From: Desulfovibrionales bacterium
GTDB taxonomy: Bacteria; Desulfobacterota; Desulfovibrionia; Desulfovibrionales; Desulfovibrionaceae
NCBI GenBank assembly: GCA_030156255.1
Contig: JASGMV010000031.1
Coordinates: 1-46,479 of the forward strand
Direction of reading: 5' to 3'
DNA: 46,479 bases
Positions 8,026-18,346 of this stretch are shown here, one piece after another. The translations under genes and the position numbers were made by a program. Position 1 is the first letter of the stretch, and each line of letters begins with the position of its first letter. Under the pieces are notes generated by a model. That model saw nothing but the letters and a program-made list of their open reading frames with translations. It was not told where the DNA came from and ran no database searches.

Positions 8026-9225
8026 GTGAGCGATATCAAAAAGGTCGTGCTCGCCTATTCCGGCGGGTTGGACACATCCGTCATCCTGCGTTGGCTCATC
8101 GAGGCCTACGACTGCGAAGTCGTGACGCTGACTGCGGATTTGGGCCAGGGAGAAGAGCTGGACGGCATCGAGGAAAAGGCGCTCAAGACGGGCGCGGTCA
8201 AGGCCTACGTGGAGGACCTGCGCGAAGAGTTCGCCCGGGACTACGTGTTTCCCGCCTACCGCGGCGGGGCGATCTACGAAGGCCGCTATCTGCTGGGCAC
8301 TTCCCTGGCGCGTCCGCTCATCGCCAAGCGCCTGGTGGAGATCGCCGAGTTGGAGGGCGCCCAGGCCGTGGCCCACGGCGCCACAGGCAAGGGCAACGAC
8401 CAGGTCCGCTTCGAACTGGCGGTCATGGGCCTGAATCCGGAGTTGAAGGTCATCGCCCCCTGGCGCGAATGGGATCTGCTTTCCCGCAGCGACCTCATGG
8501 ATTTCGCCGTGCAGCATGGCATAAACATCCCAGTGACCCGCCGGAAACCGTGGTCCATCGACGCCAACCTGCTGCACATGAGCTTTGAGGGCGGCGAGTT
8601 GGAGGACCCCTGGACCGAGGCCCCGCGGGAGTGCCATCGCATGACCGTTCCCATGGAGGACGCCCCGGACGAAGCCGAAATCATCACCCTGGACTTCGAG
8701 CGCGGCGATCCTGTGGCCATCAACGGCGTGCGCCACTCGCCGGCCAGCCTGGTGGAGGCCCTCAACAAGGTCGGCGGCAAGCACGGCGTGGGCCGGCTGG
8801 ACATGGTCGAGAATCGTTGCGTGGGCATGAAGTCCCGCGGGGTGTACGTCACCCCCGGCGGAACCATCATTCATTTCGCCCACCGCGACCTGGAGGGCCT
8901 GACGCTGGACCGCGAGGTCATGCATCTGCGCGACTCCCTCATTCCTCGTTACGCCGAGATGATCTACAACGGCTTCTGGTTCGCCCCGGAGCGCGAGTGC
9001 CTGCAGGCGCTCATCGACAAGAGCCAGGAGCGCGTCACCGGTACGGTGCGCCTCAAATTGTACAAGGGCCACGTCATCGCCCTGGGCCGCAAGTCCCCGT
9101 ACTCGCTGTACAGCGAATCCCTGGCCACCTTCGAGGACGACAAGGACGCTTACGACCAGTCCGACGCCGAAGGGTTCATCAGGCTGCTGGGCCTGCGGCT
9201 CAAGGGACGGATGCGCAAGGAGTAG
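8026..9225 (+). CDS. argG: Argininosuccinate synthase
   Basis: ArgG condenses citrulline and aspartate to argininosuccinate, using ATP through a citrullyl-AMP intermediate. The 399-residue protein opens with [12 protein letters not shown], the PP-loop ATP-binding motif, followed by [11 protein letters not shown], the [18 protein letters not shown] segment and the [13 protein letters not shown] signature. I prefer the GTG at 8026: it has GGAG at 8014-8017 (8-nt spacing) and gives [14 protein letters not shown], the usual N-terminus. An in-frame ATG at 8005, overlapping the argF stop as ATGA, would add seven residues and lacks that ribosome site. The length is typical of the short bacterial form. 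Confidence 0.95.
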   Translation: MSDIKKVVLAYSGGLDTSVILRWLIEAYDCEVVTLTADLGQGEELDGIEEKALKTGAVKAYVEDLREEFARDYVFPAYRGGAIYEGRYLLGTSLARPLIAKRLVEIAELEGAQAVAHGATGKGNDQVRFELAVMGLNPELKVIAPWREWDLLSRSDLMDFAVQHGINIPVTRRKPWSIDANLLHMSFEGGELEDPWTEAPRECHRMTVPMEDAPDEAEIITLDFERGDPVAINGVRHSPASLVEALNKVGGKHGVGRLDMVENRCVGMKSRGVYVTPGGTIIHFAHRDLEGLTLDREVMHLRDSLIPRYAEMIYNGFWFAPERECLQALIDKSQERVTGTVRLKLYKGHVIALGRKSPYSLYSESLATFEDDKDAYDQSDAEGFIRLLGLRLKGRMRKE

Positions 9226-9227
9226 CC

Positions 9228-10616
<1,389 letters not shown>

Positions 10617-10639
10617 CCTCGCTTGCGATGCAAAGCTAC

Positions 10640-10669
10640 AGGCCCGGGCTCGTCCCGGGTCTTTTGTTT
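10640..10669 (+). terminator. Intrinsic terminator of argFGH
   Basis: AGGCCCGGG (10640-10648) pairs with CCCGGGTCT (10654-10662), a 9-bp stem with one G-U pair and a 5-nt loop, followed by TTTGTTT. It lies just after argH, the expected place and strand. Confidence 0.85.
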
Positions 10670-10815
10670 GGTGAACTTGCGGATGCGTGGGGCGATTTTA
10701 TTTTTCAAGCTGGCGTTGCGCTTTCAGGGAAGGATTTTCGCTTTCATGAGAATTTCGGCGCAACCCCTTCTTTTCGTTCGATCGGAATCCTGCTACCTTT
10801 CCTGACATTGCACCA

Positions 10816-10824
10816 TGATATGCT
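10816..10824 (+). promoter_or_regulatory. Possible extended -10 element before the histidine kinase
   Basis: TGATATGCT has the TGN extension followed by TATGCT (4/6 to consensus). It lies 38 bp upstream of the GTG start at 10862. No convincing -35 exists at the right distance, which extended -10 promoters can tolerate. The evidence is weak. Confidence 0.25.
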
Positions 10825-10861
10825 GAAAGGGCGCCGTCCGGCGGCGTTATGGAGGCGAGAC

Positions 10862-12373
10862 GTGAGCGAGGAGAAAACACGGCGGGCCATCCACTGGCCC
10901 AGCCTGCGATTCAAGATATTCGCCTTGCTGGTTGGTTTGGTGGTCGTCACCATGGCCGGCGCCGGGTTTACGCTTTGGTACACCAGCAAAACTCAGCAGC
11001 TTCTCGACTATATGATGGAGCGCGACATCTCGGCGCTTCTGGCGGCCCAGGGGTTGGAGAGTTCCTTGGTCATGCAAAAAGGGTACGCCACCTATTATTT
11101 CCTGAGCCGCGACCCCTCTTGGTTGGAGAAGCTGGAAGTCCACAATCGGGAATTTCAGAAATGGTTGGACCGCGCGCGGGACTCCACCTATCTCGACCAG
11201 TCGCGCGGAGTGCTGAACCGCATCGAATCCGCCTATCTCCATTACGCCCATTACCGCGATCAAGTGCTGGCTTTGTACAAAGCCGGCCGAAGCGAGGAGG
11301 GCGCGAAGCTGCACTGGGAGGTCCGGCAGCAGTTTTTGGACATCTACGGCCTCTGCGAGCAATACAAGCGCTTGCACGAAGAGAAAATGGTTCACGACAG
11401 CAAGGCGTTTCAAAAGAAAGGCCGCATGGTGACCTGGATGGCCTGGGCCGCCGCCCCGACGTCGGTTCTGCTGGGCCTGCTGTTGGCCTGGGTGCTGCTC
11501 AAGCAGGTGCTGGAGCCCGTCCGGAAACTCGCGGTGGGCGACGCCCGGTTGGAGGCCGGCGCCGTGGGCCTGCGCGACGAGGTGCAGGCGTTGCAAACGC
11601 GTATGCAGGGGCTCATGGACGACATGGACCAGACGCACATCCAGCTCAAGGAAAGCCGGGAGCACCTGCGACAGACCGAAAAACTGGCGCTGGTCGGCAA
11701 GCTGGCGGCCGGCGTGGCCCACAGCGTGCGCAATCCGTTGACTTCGGTGAAGATGCGGCTCTTCTCCCTGGAGCGCAGCCTGGACCTGGACGTCATGCAA
11801 AAGGAGGATTTCGAGGTCATCTCCGAGGAAATCCGCCACTTGGACACCATTATTCGCAACTTTCTGGAGTTCTCCAGGCCGCCCAAGCTCAAGACGCAGC
11901 GAGTCAGCCCGTCGGAAGTGGTGGACATGACGCTGCAACTCACGCGCCACCGGCTGGACTCCGCCGGCGTGGAGGTCCGGGTCCTTCGGGCGACGCCGTT
12001 GCCGGCCATCGAGATCGATCCCGAGCAGCTCAAGGAGGCGCTGGTCAATATTTTGATGAACGCCTGCGACGCCATGACCGGCGGCGGCGAAGTGCGCATC
12101 GTCGAGGAGATGGGGGTGGTGGAGCCGCAGGGCGAGGTGGCGATTTTGCGCATCAGCGACACCGGCCCGGGGATTCCGGACGAAATCAGGGAAGAGGTCT
12201 TTCAGCCGTTCTTCAGCACCAAGGAGGAAGGCACGGGGCTTGGGCTCGCCATCTCCAAACGCATTATGGAGGAGCATGGCGGCTGGCTTCATTTGACCCG
12301 GGCCGAGGGCGGCGGGGCCGCCTTCGTGCTGGCCATTCCCACCAAGGAGAAGTTGAGATGGCTGAGATCCTGA
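10862..12373 (+). CDS. Membrane sensor histidine kinase, NtrB-like catalytic core
   Basis: The 503-residue protein has TM1 at about 18-40, an extracytoplasmic helical domain (about 41-190, rich in aromatic and charged residues, no known family recognised), TM2 at about 191-213, a coiled linker, and a HisKA domain with phospho-acceptor His287 in GVAHSVRNPLTS. The HATPase domain follows, with the N box ILMNACDAM, DTGPGIPDE and GTGLGLAIS. The AHSVRNP form of the H box is typical of kinases paired with sigma-54 activators. I chose GTG 10862 because GGAGG (10851-10855) lies 6 nt upstream and the protein then starts cleanly. It overlaps the next gene by 16 nt, so the two form a cognate pair. The signal is unknown. 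Confidence 0.9.
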   Translation: MSEEKTRRAIHWPSLRFKIFALLVGLVVVTMAGAGFTLWYTSKTQQLLDYMMERDISALLAAQGLESSLVMQKGYATYYFLSRDPSWLEKLEVHNREFQKWLDRARDSTYLDQSRGVLNRIESAYLHYAHYRDQVLALYKAGRSEEGAKLHWEVRQQFLDIYGLCEQYKRLHEEKMVHDSKAFQKKGRMVTWMAWAAAPTSVLLGLLLAWVLLKQVLEPVRKLAVGDARLEAGAVGLRDEVQALQTRMQGLMDDMDQTHIQLKESREHLRQTEKLALVGKLAAGVAHSVRNPLTSVKMRLFSLERSLDLDVMQKEDFEVISEEIRHLDTIIRNFLEFSRPPKLKTQRVSPSEVVDMTLQLTRHRLDSAGVEVRVLRATPLPAIEIDPEQLKEALVNILMNACDAMTGGGEVRIVEEMGVVEPQGEVAILRISDTGPGIPDEIREEVFQPFFSTKEEGTGLGLAISKRIMEEHGGWLHLTRAEGGGAAFVLAIPTKEKLRWLRS

Positions 12374-13785
12374 TCGTGGACGACGACGGGCAGCTTCGAT
12401 CCAGTTTCGAGAAGCTGCTGACCGCGGAAGGCCACCTCGTTCGCACGGCCTCGTCCGGAGAAGCCGGTCTCGAAGCCGTGCAGGAGAGGATTCCGGACTT
12501 GGTGGTCATGGACGTGCGCATGCCCGGCATGGACGGGCTTGAAGCTTTCGAGGCCATGCACCGCATCGAGCCCCGGCTGCCCGTGGTCATCATGACCGCC
12601 TACGGCTCCACGGACACCGCCATCAAGGCCACCAAACTCGGAGCCTACGATTATATTCTCAAGCCTTTCGACATCCCGGACGTCCTGGAGCTCATCAGCC
12701 AGGCCCTGGAGGCCGGCCGGTTCATGCGCGCCAAAGTGGCGTTGACGGCCGCTCCGGGGGAGGAAGACGACAGTGAAGCGCTCATCGGCCAAAGCCGGGC
12801 CATGAATGAAGTCTACAAGTCCATCGGCCGGGTGGCCGGCACGGACGCGCTGGTCCTGATCCGAGGCGAATCCGGCACGGGCAAGGAGCTTGTGGCTCGC
12901 GCCATTTTTCAGCACAGCCAACGCTCCAAGCGGCCTTTTATGATAATCAATTGCGTGGCCATTCCAGACACGCTGCTGGAGAGCGAACTTTTCGGTTACG
13001 AGAAGGGCGCGTTCACCGGCGCGACCCAGCGCCGGATAGGGAAAATCGAGCAGGCCAACCACGGCGCCGTGTTTCTGGATGAAATCGGCGACATGCCCGT
13101 GAACATTCAGGCCAAGATTCTGCGCTTGCTTCAGGAGAAAAAGATCGAGCGCCTCGGTGGGCGCGAAACCATCGACGTGGACGTGCGGATCATCGCCGCC
13201 ACCAACCGGGACCTGGAGGCGGCCGTGGCCGAAGGCGCTTTCCGGGAGGACCTCTACTACCGGCTCAAGGTCGTCACCTTGACCATTCCTCCGCTCCGGG
13301 ACCGCAAAGAAGACATTCCGCAGCTGGCCAACTATTTCCTGCGCCGTTTCGCCAGGGACATGGACATGGATAATCCGGGGTTGACCAAGGAGGCCTTGGA
13401 GGCGCTCATGGAGTACAATTGGCCGGGCAACGTGCGGGAACTGGCCAATGCGTTGCAAAAAACGCTGGTTTTCAGCCGGGGCGGGGCCTTGGGCGGGCCG
13501 GACGTGCTCAAGGCCGTGGGAGACTCCAAAAACGGGTCGTGCCCGCTTGCGCCTTACAGCCCCGACGGGCCGCTCCGCGACTGGGTTCGCTCCTGCCTGG
13601 CCGCCCCCGGGGATTCGGCTTTCGACACCTGCATGGACCAGATCGGGCGGCTGGTCATCCGCGAGGCGCTGGAGATCACGGACGGCAACCGGACCCGGGC
13701 GGCCAAGCTTTTGGGACTATCCCGGCCCACTTTGTTGGCCAAGATCGAGAAATACGGCCTGCGCATCAAGGCGCAGATTTCCTGA
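12358..13785 (+). CDS. Sigma-54-dependent response regulator (NtrC family)
   Basis: The 475-residue activator has three domains. The receiver (1-120) has the acidic pair near residues 8-10, phospho-acceptor Asp52, Thr80 and Lys102. The central AAA+ domain (about 140-370) has Walker A GESGTGKE (170-177), the sigma-54 contact loop GAFTGA (217-222), Walker B GAVFLDEIG, and the WPGNVREL segment. The C-terminus is a Fis-type helix-turn-helix (NRTRAAKLLGLSRPTLLAKI). It should drive ATP-dependent opening of RNA polymerase-sigma-54 promoters when phosphorylated by the overlapping kinase. AAGGAG at 12344-12349 supports the ATG at 12358. A near-consensus sigma-54 promoter lies only 173 bp after the stop, in front of the next operon, making that operon the prime target. 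Confidence 0.95.
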   Translation: MAEILIVDDDGQLRSSFEKLLTAEGHLVRTASSGEAGLEAVQERIPDLVVMDVRMPGMDGLEAFEAMHRIEPRLPVVIMTAYGSTDTAIKATKLGAYDYILKPFDIPDVLELISQALEAGRFMRAKVALTAAPGEEDDSEALIGQSRAMNEVYKSIGRVAGTDALVLIRGESGTGKELVARAIFQHSQRSKRPFMIINCVAIPDTLLESELFGYEKGAFTGATQRRIGKIEQANHGAVFLDEIGDMPVNIQAKILRLLQEKKIERLGGRETIDVDVRIIAATNRDLEAAVAEGAFREDLYYRLKVVTLTIPPLRDRKEDIPQLANYFLRRFARDMDMDNPGLTKEALEALMEYNWPGNVRELANALQKTLVFSRGGALGGPDVLKAVGDSKNGSCPLAPYSPDGPLRDWVRSCLAAPGDSAFDTCMDQIGRLVIREALEITDGNRTRAAKLLGLSRPTLLAKIEKYGLRIKAQIS

Positions 13786-13853
13786 CGGCCGGGGCTCGCC
13801 TGGTTTCGTTTCCTGCGTCCCGTTAGGCCCCGCTATCGCTTGACGCTGTGTAA

Positions 13854-13886
13854 AAGATGCTGACACGCAGTCGGCGTCTTTTTTTT
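13854..13886 (+). terminator. Intrinsic terminator after the sigma-54 regulator
   Basis: AAGATGCTGAC (13854-13864) pairs with GTCGGCGTCTT (13870-13880): 11 bp with two G-U pairs, a 5-nt loop, and then six more T. This separates the two-component pair from the downstream operon, which therefore needs its own promoter. Confidence 0.85.
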
Positions 13887-13957
13887 ACCGCCATTCCTTC
13901 TTTTTATAAACTACATTTAAATTCAGTGTATTAGGATTGATCCTCCCCTCGGTCTCC

Positions 13958-13973
13958 TGGCCCGCTTCTTGCC
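13958..13973 (+). promoter_or_regulatory. Sigma-54 (RpoN) promoter for the 14017-21676 operon
   Basis: TGGCCCG, four bases, then TTGCC matches the -24/-12 consensus TGGCACG-N4-TTGCW at all but two positions, with the invariant GG and GC correctly spaced. Transcription would begin about 13985, 30 nt before the first ATG (14017). It lies between a strong terminator and the first gene, on the right strand, and next to a gene for a sigma-54 activator. The upstream AT-rich stretch (13905-13935) could hold activator sites. Confidence 0.75.
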
Positions 13974-14016
13974 TTTGAGCCTTTGTTCGCAGGTCTTCAT
14001 CAAGAGGTAAGAGGTC

Positions 14017-14397
14017 ATGCAGCGGGTTCTTGTTCTGGACCGCAATCCATATGTCCGGAGTTTTCTTCGCAGGTTGTTGGCCCAACGTCGTTTGGCGGTC
14101 CAAGAGGCGAAGAACGGCGCGGAGTTGTTGGCTGCGTTGGACTCGGACGCTTGTCCCCATTTGGTGGTGTACGACCCTGACGCTCCGGGCGCGCAAGGGG
14201 GGAGCCTTTTGCGAACCGTCCGCACCAAACGGCCGGGGCTCCACATCATTTTGCACGCCTACCAGTGCGATGAAACGGAACCCGAGGCTTCGGAGCTGGC
14301 CGCGGTCTGCGTGGAAAAATCCGCCGACCCCACGCCCCTTTTGACGACCGTGGACAGGCTGCTTAAACGGCGCGACGGACAAACGGGAGAGCTATGA
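14017..14397 (+). CDS. Degenerate single-domain response regulator
   Basis: The 126-residue protein has a CheY-like receiver fold only. The N-terminal acidic pair is reduced (LDRN at 7-10, only Asp8 kept). Asp53 sits at the phospho-acceptor site in VVYDPDAPG, the usual Thr/Ser position reads HAY (80-82), and Lys101 is present. Missing one Mg2+-binding acid and the switch Thr suggests altered or no phosphorylation, perhaps an adaptor. A GAGGT stretch lies upstream of the ATG. It is the first gene after the sigma-54 promoter and overlaps the sensor kinase by 4 nt (ATGA). It carries no output domain. Confidence 0.8.
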   Translation: MQRVLVLDRNPYVRSFLRRLLAQRRLAVQEAKNGAELLAALDSDACPHLVVYDPDAPGAQGGSLLRTVRTKRPGLHIILHAYQCDETEPEASELAAVCVEKSADPTPLLTTVDRLLKRRDGQTGEL

Positions 14398-16142
14398 GCC
14401 ACGAAGCTTCCTACAAAAGTCTCCGGCGCTCCATGATCCTGATGTTGATCCTTGTATCGCTGGCGCCGCTGGTGATGGTCTCGGCGGTGCTCGGCAATCG
14501 GTTCCATACTTCCTATAAGGAAAAGGCCCTCGCCCATCTCGACGAGGTGCTGCTCAAGCACAAACAGACCATCGACAGCTTTCTGGACGCCAAGGTCGCC
14601 GAAATTCGGGTCCTCGTCGATGTGACGCCATTCAAGGCGTTTTTCGATCCCCAAACTCTGGAGAGTCTGCTGCTCTCGCTTCAGGACCGGCACCACGGCG
14701 TTTTCGTCGATCTCGGGGTCGTGAACGCCGAAGGCGAGCAGGCGGCGTACGCCGGCCCCTTCCTCCTGGGAAGCGCCGATTACTCCCAGGCCCATTGGTT
14801 CCAGGCGGCGATGCGCCGCCAAGTGTACATCAGCGACGTGTTTCTCGGCGTGCGAGGGCTGCCGCACTTCATCGTGGCGGTGCGCAAGAAGTACGAGGGG
14901 CGAGATTGGATCGTCCGGTCCACCATCGATTTCGCGGCCTTCAACCGTCTGGTGGAGAACGTGCGCATCGGCGACACGGGGTTGGCGTTCATCGTCAACA
15001 AGGACGGCGAGTTCCAGACCAAACCCCGCATGGACATCTCGTCCGAGCTGCCGAAGCTGATGGCGCTCATCAAGAGTCGCGGAAAACCGGGCGCCGGGCG
15101 GTGGCTGTCCCGCGCCAAGGACGCCTCGGGCGTTTGGTCCTGCCTCTTCGAGAGTCCCTCCACGGGGCAGGAATACGTGGTGCTGATGACCGAACTGAAG
15201 GGCGGGGAGTGGACGTTGGTCTACCAGCAGACCGAGAGGGACGCCTTCCAGGATCTGTACCGCAGCCGGATCGCCGCCATCGTGATCGTTTTGCTCGGGG
15301 CGGCGGCTATCGTGGCCGCGGCCTTATACGTGTCGCAGCGCTTTGTGAACCACTTGCGGCGCCTCGACCGCGAGAAGGAGGTCCTGAACGAGCAGATGCT
15401 GGAGACGGGCAGATTGGCTTCGGTGGGTGAATTGGCCGCGGGCGTGGCCCATGAGATCAACAACCCGGTGGCCATCATGATGGAGGAGGCCGGCTGGGTG
15501 GAGGATCTGCTGGAAGACGAGAACCCTTGGGAGAACGAAGAGGAAATCCGGCGGGCGCTCTCCCAGATCAGGACGCAGGGCGGCCGCTGCCGCGAGATTA
15601 CCCACAAACTGTTGAGCTTCGCCCGCAAGATCGATCCCACGGTGGTGCTGTTGGACCTGAACCAGGCGGTGGAGGAAATCTCCGAACTCTCCGAACAACG
15701 GGCGCGTTACGCCGGTGTGCAGATCATTACCGACCTTGCGTCGGACTTGCCGGAGGTGCGGGCTTCCGCTTCGGAGCTGCAGCAGGTGCTGCTGAATCTC
15801 ATCAACAACGCCATCGACGCCATGGACGGCCGGGACGGGCGTCTGACCCTGACCACCCGCAAGGTCGGCGAGGACGTTCAGCTGGAAGTTGCCGACACCG
15901 GCCGGGGAATACCGGCCGCCAATCTCCAGCGCATTTTCGATCCGTTTTTCACCACCAAGCCGGTGGGCAAGGGAACGGGGCTTGGGCTGTCCATCTGCTA
16001 CGGGGTCATCAAAAAGATGGGCGGAGACATCACCGTTTCCAGCAAAGTGGATGCGGGCACGGTGTTCCGCATCCGCGTGCCCGGGGCCGAGGATACGCAC
16101 GTCCCGGCCGGGAAGGACGCGCAGAGCAGGACCTCGGCCTAA
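14394..16142 (+). CDS. Sensor histidine kinase with large periplasmic (Cache-like) domain
   Basis: The 582-residue protein has TM1 at about 14-34, a 255-residue periplasmic region whose [20 protein letters not shown] and [15 protein letters not shown] segments look like a double-Cache ligand domain, and TM2 at about 292-313. HisKA follows with His353 in [12 protein letters not shown], then HATPase with [17 protein letters not shown], and [17 protein letters not shown]. Cache domains usually sense small organic ligands outside the membrane. It should phosphorylate one or both response regulators just downstream. The Asp/Glu-rich insertion after the H box (about residues 363-378) is slightly unusual. 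Confidence 0.9.
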   Translation: MSHEASYKSLRRSMILMLILVSLAPLVMVSAVLGNRFHTSYKEKALAHLDEVLLKHKQTIDSFLDAKVAEIRVLVDVTPFKAFFDPQTLESLLLSLQDRHHGVFVDLGVVNAEGEQAAYAGPFLLGSADYSQAHWFQAAMRRQVYISDVFLGVRGLPHFIVAVRKKYEGRDWIVRSTIDFAAFNRLVENVRIGDTGLAFIVNKDGEFQTKPRMDISSELPKLMALIKSRGKPGAGRWLSRAKDASGVWSCLFESPSTGQEYVVLMTELKGGEWTLVYQQTERDAFQDLYRSRIAAIVIVLLGAAAIVAAALYVSQRFVNHLRRLDREKEVLNEQMLETGRLASVGELAAGVAHEINNPVAIMMEEAGWVEDLLEDENPWENEEEIRRALSQIRTQGGRCREITHKLLSFARKIDPTVVLLDLNQAVEEISELSEQRARYAGVQIITDLASDLPEVRASASELQQVLLNLINNAIDAMDGRDGRLTLTTRKVGEDVQLEVADTGRGIPAANLQRIFDPFFTTKPVGKGTGLGLSICYGVIKKMGGDITVSSKVDAGTVFRIRVPGAEDTHVPAGKDAQSRTSA

Positions 16143-16160
16143 GGGACTGAGGAGGCGGCC

Positions 16161-16568
16161 ATGAACGGGAAGACGGCTCAGGACGGAATGTCTCGCATGT
16201 TGCGGGTGTTGATCGTGGACGACGAAGCGGGGTTTGTGGACGTGCTGCGCAAACGGTTGGCCCGGCGTGGCGTGAAGGTCCAGGCCGCATACTCCGGAAC
16301 CGAAGCCGTGCAGGCCATGCGTCGGCAGGAGTTCGACGCGGCCGTGGTGGATTTGAAGATGGAGGACATGGGCGGCATCGAGGTGCTGCAGGTCTTCCGC
16401 CGGATGGCGCCGGAAACGCCCGTGATCATGCTCACGGGCCACGGCTCCGAGGAGGCGGCCAGGGAAGGGCTCAAGTACGGGGCTTTCGACTATTTGTTGA
16501 AGCCCTGCGACATGGACGCCCTGCTGGCCAAGATACATGAGGCTGCAGGCCAAGGGGGCCGATCATGA
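16161..16568 (+). CDS. Single-domain response regulator (CheY-like)
   Basis: The 135-residue receiver has the acidic pair DDE at 20-22, phospho-acceptor Asp64 in AVVDLKM, Thr in IMLTGHG, and Lys in LLKPCD. There is no output domain, so it probably acts by protein contact or as a phosphorelay shuttle. GAGGAGG (16149-16155) lies 5 nt before the ATG, and a few extra N-terminal residues precede the fold. It overlaps the next receiver gene by 4 nt. Confidence 0.9.
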   Translation: MNGKTAQDGMSRMLRVLIVDDEAGFVDVLRKRLARRGVKVQAAYSGTEAVQAMRRQEFDAAVVDLKMEDMGGIEVLQVFRRMAPETPVIMLTGHGSEEAAREGLKYGAFDYLLKPCDMDALLAKIHEAAGQGGRS

Positions 16569-17002
16569 ACGAACACGCCATGAAGCTTTTGGTTGTGGAT
16601 GACGAGCGTCACTTCCTGGAGACTTTGGTCAAGCGTTTGGGACGAAGAGGATTTTCGGTCAGAGGGGCGGACTCTGGAGAACGCGCTTTGGAGGAAATGT
16701 CCGCCTCCCCGGCCGATGTCGTGGTGTTGGACGTCAAGATGCCCGGCATCTCGGGTCTGGAGACCTTGCAACGCATCAAGGCCGACTACCCTTTGACCGA
16801 GGTGGTCATGCTGACCGCCCATGCGGACATGGAGGCGGCGGCCGAGGGCATGGAGTTCGGGGCTTTCGACTATCTCATGAAGCCCATGGACATCGATGAG
16901 CTGGTCTACAAGATCGAAGACGCCTGGCGTCGCAGATCCCTGAGGGGGCTGAAGATTCAACAGATGAGAAGCCGCGCCCGGACTTCGCCGGACGAAACGT
17001 GA
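16565..17002 (+). CDS. Single-domain response regulator (CheY-like), second copy
   Basis: The 145-residue receiver has DDE at 12-14, Asp56 in VVLDVKMPG, Thr in VMLTAHA, and Lys in LMKPMD. A basic C-terminal tail follows (about 125-145, with RRRSLRG and MRSRAR), too short for a known DNA-binding domain. It resembles its neighbour (FGAFDYLMKP against YGAFDYLLKP), consistent with tandem duplication. ATGA overlap couples it to the preceding gene, and 72 nt separate it from the permease gene. Confidence 0.88.
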   Translation: MNEHAMKLLVVDDERHFLETLVKRLGRRGFSVRGADSGERALEEMSASPADVVVLDVKMPGISGLETLQRIKADYPLTEVVMLTAHADMEAAAEGMEFGAFDYLMKPMDIDELVYKIEDAWRRRSLRGLKIQQMRSRARTSPDET

Positions 17003-17074
17003 GCAGGGCTCTGACACAGGGCGTCCGGCGCGGTTGCGGAGTGCGTCAACTTTAACTTTAGATGGAGAACATGC

Positions 17075-18343
17075 ATGAAAGCCGCAAGAAGATTGTATGA
17101 CATGTTGATGTACGCCTCTGCGGCCCACGCTCGGTGGGATTACGAGGCATCCATGAACATTCTGAGAAGCCGCAAAAAGATGCTGATCATCTTGGCGCTG
17201 GCGGCGCCGGCCATTTTGGTGTCCATCGCCATGGCCGCGGATATTGACGTGCTGCCGGCGGCGTTGGGAGGCAAGGCGGCTTACAGTCCGGCCTATTACA
17301 CGCCGGGCATCTTTGTAGTCTCGATATTCATCGGGTTGGCCGCCGGCTTGATCACCGGCTGCATCGGAGCGGGAGGCGGCTTCATCATTACACCGGCGCT
17401 CATGAGCGCCGGCATCAAGGGCATCCTGGCCGTGGGAACCGACCTGTTCCACATCTTCGCCAAGGCGATCATGGGAACCGCCGTGCATAAAAAGCTCGGC
17501 AACGTCTCCGTGGGGCTCGCCGTAGCCTTCCTGGGAGGCTCCATCGTCGGCGTCATGGGCGGCGGCGTGGTCAACCGGGCCCTCTACGAAGCCAACCCGG
17601 TGCTCAGCGACACGTTCATCAGCGTGGTCTATGTGGTATTGTTGGGCTTCCTGGGCTTTTATTCTCTTGCGGACTTTCTGAAACAGCGCGGCAAGGACGA
17701 CGCCGGCGCCCACGGCGCCCACGGCGCCGAGCCCGAAGGGCAAAGCCTGCCTTCCAAGCTTCAATCGGCCCGCATCCCCCCCATGATTACCTTCGACACC
17801 GACCTGGTGCCCGGCGGCAAGCAGATATCCTGGGTGTTCGTAGCGTTTTGCGGCGTCATCGTGGGCGTCACCGCGGCCATCATGGGCGTGGGCGGCGGCT
17901 TTTTGACCTTCCCCATGTTCGTGTACGTCCTGGGCGTGTCCTCGTTCACCACTGTGGGCACGGACATCCTCCAGATCATCTTTACGGCCGGCTTCGCCGC
18001 CATCAGCCAATACGCCGTGTATGGATTCATCTTCTACACCCTGGCCATGGGCATGTTGCTGGGCTCTTTGCTGGGCATCCAGCTCGGGGCTTTGACCACC
18101 CGGGTCATCAAGGGCATCTACATCCGCGGCTTTTACGCCACGGCCATCCTGGCCGGTTTCCTGAACCGGCTCTTTGCATTGCCCGGAAAGCTCAACGAAA
18201 TGAAGCTGATCGAACTCTCCGAACCCACGGCCAAGATGTTGACCACGGCGGGCAACTGGGTCTTTTTCGCGGTGGTCGGCGTTTTCGCTGTGTGGGTCTT
18301 GTCCACATTCTTCAGCAAGATCAAGCTGCTCAAGGAGGCTTAG
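17075..18343 (+). CDS. TauE/SafE-family anion exporter-like permease
   Basis: The 422-residue integral membrane protein has about eight to nine TM segments. The duplicated TauE/SafE signature is visible: GLAAGLITGCIGAGGGFIITPAL in the first half (about 90-112) and an equivalent glycine-rich IMGVGGGFLTFPMF in the second. Family members move sulfite, sulfoacetate or other organosulfur and carboxylate anions. The substrate here is unknown. A cytoplasmic or periplasmic linker (about 205-235) holds an Ala-Gly-His repeat encoded by a 9-nt tandem repeat. The first 30 residues before the initial TM are not typical, and translation might instead start at Met27. GGAG at 17064-17067 supports 17075. It is followed after 3 nt by a small membrane protein gene. 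Confidence 0.85.
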   Translation: MKAARRLYDMLMYASAAHARWDYEASMNILRSRKKMLIILALAAPAILVSIAMAADIDVLPAALGGKAAYSPAYYTPGIFVVSIFIGLAAGLITGCIGAGGGFIITPALMSAGIKGILAVGTDLFHIFAKAIMGTAVHKKLGNVSVGLAVAFLGGSIVGVMGGGVVNRALYEANPVLSDTFISVVYVVLLGFLGFYSLADFLKQRGKDDAGAHGAHGAEPEGQSLPSKLQSARIPPMITFDTDLVPGGKQISWVFVAFCGVIVGVTAAIMGVGGGFLTFPMFVYVLGVSSFTTVGTDILQIIFTAGFAAISQYAVYGFIFYTLAMGMLLGSLLGIQLGALTTRVIKGIYIRGFYATAILAGFLNRLFALPGKLNEMKLIELSEPTAKMLTTAGNWVFFAVVGVFAVWVLSTFFSKIKLLKEA

Positions 18344-18346
18344 GCC

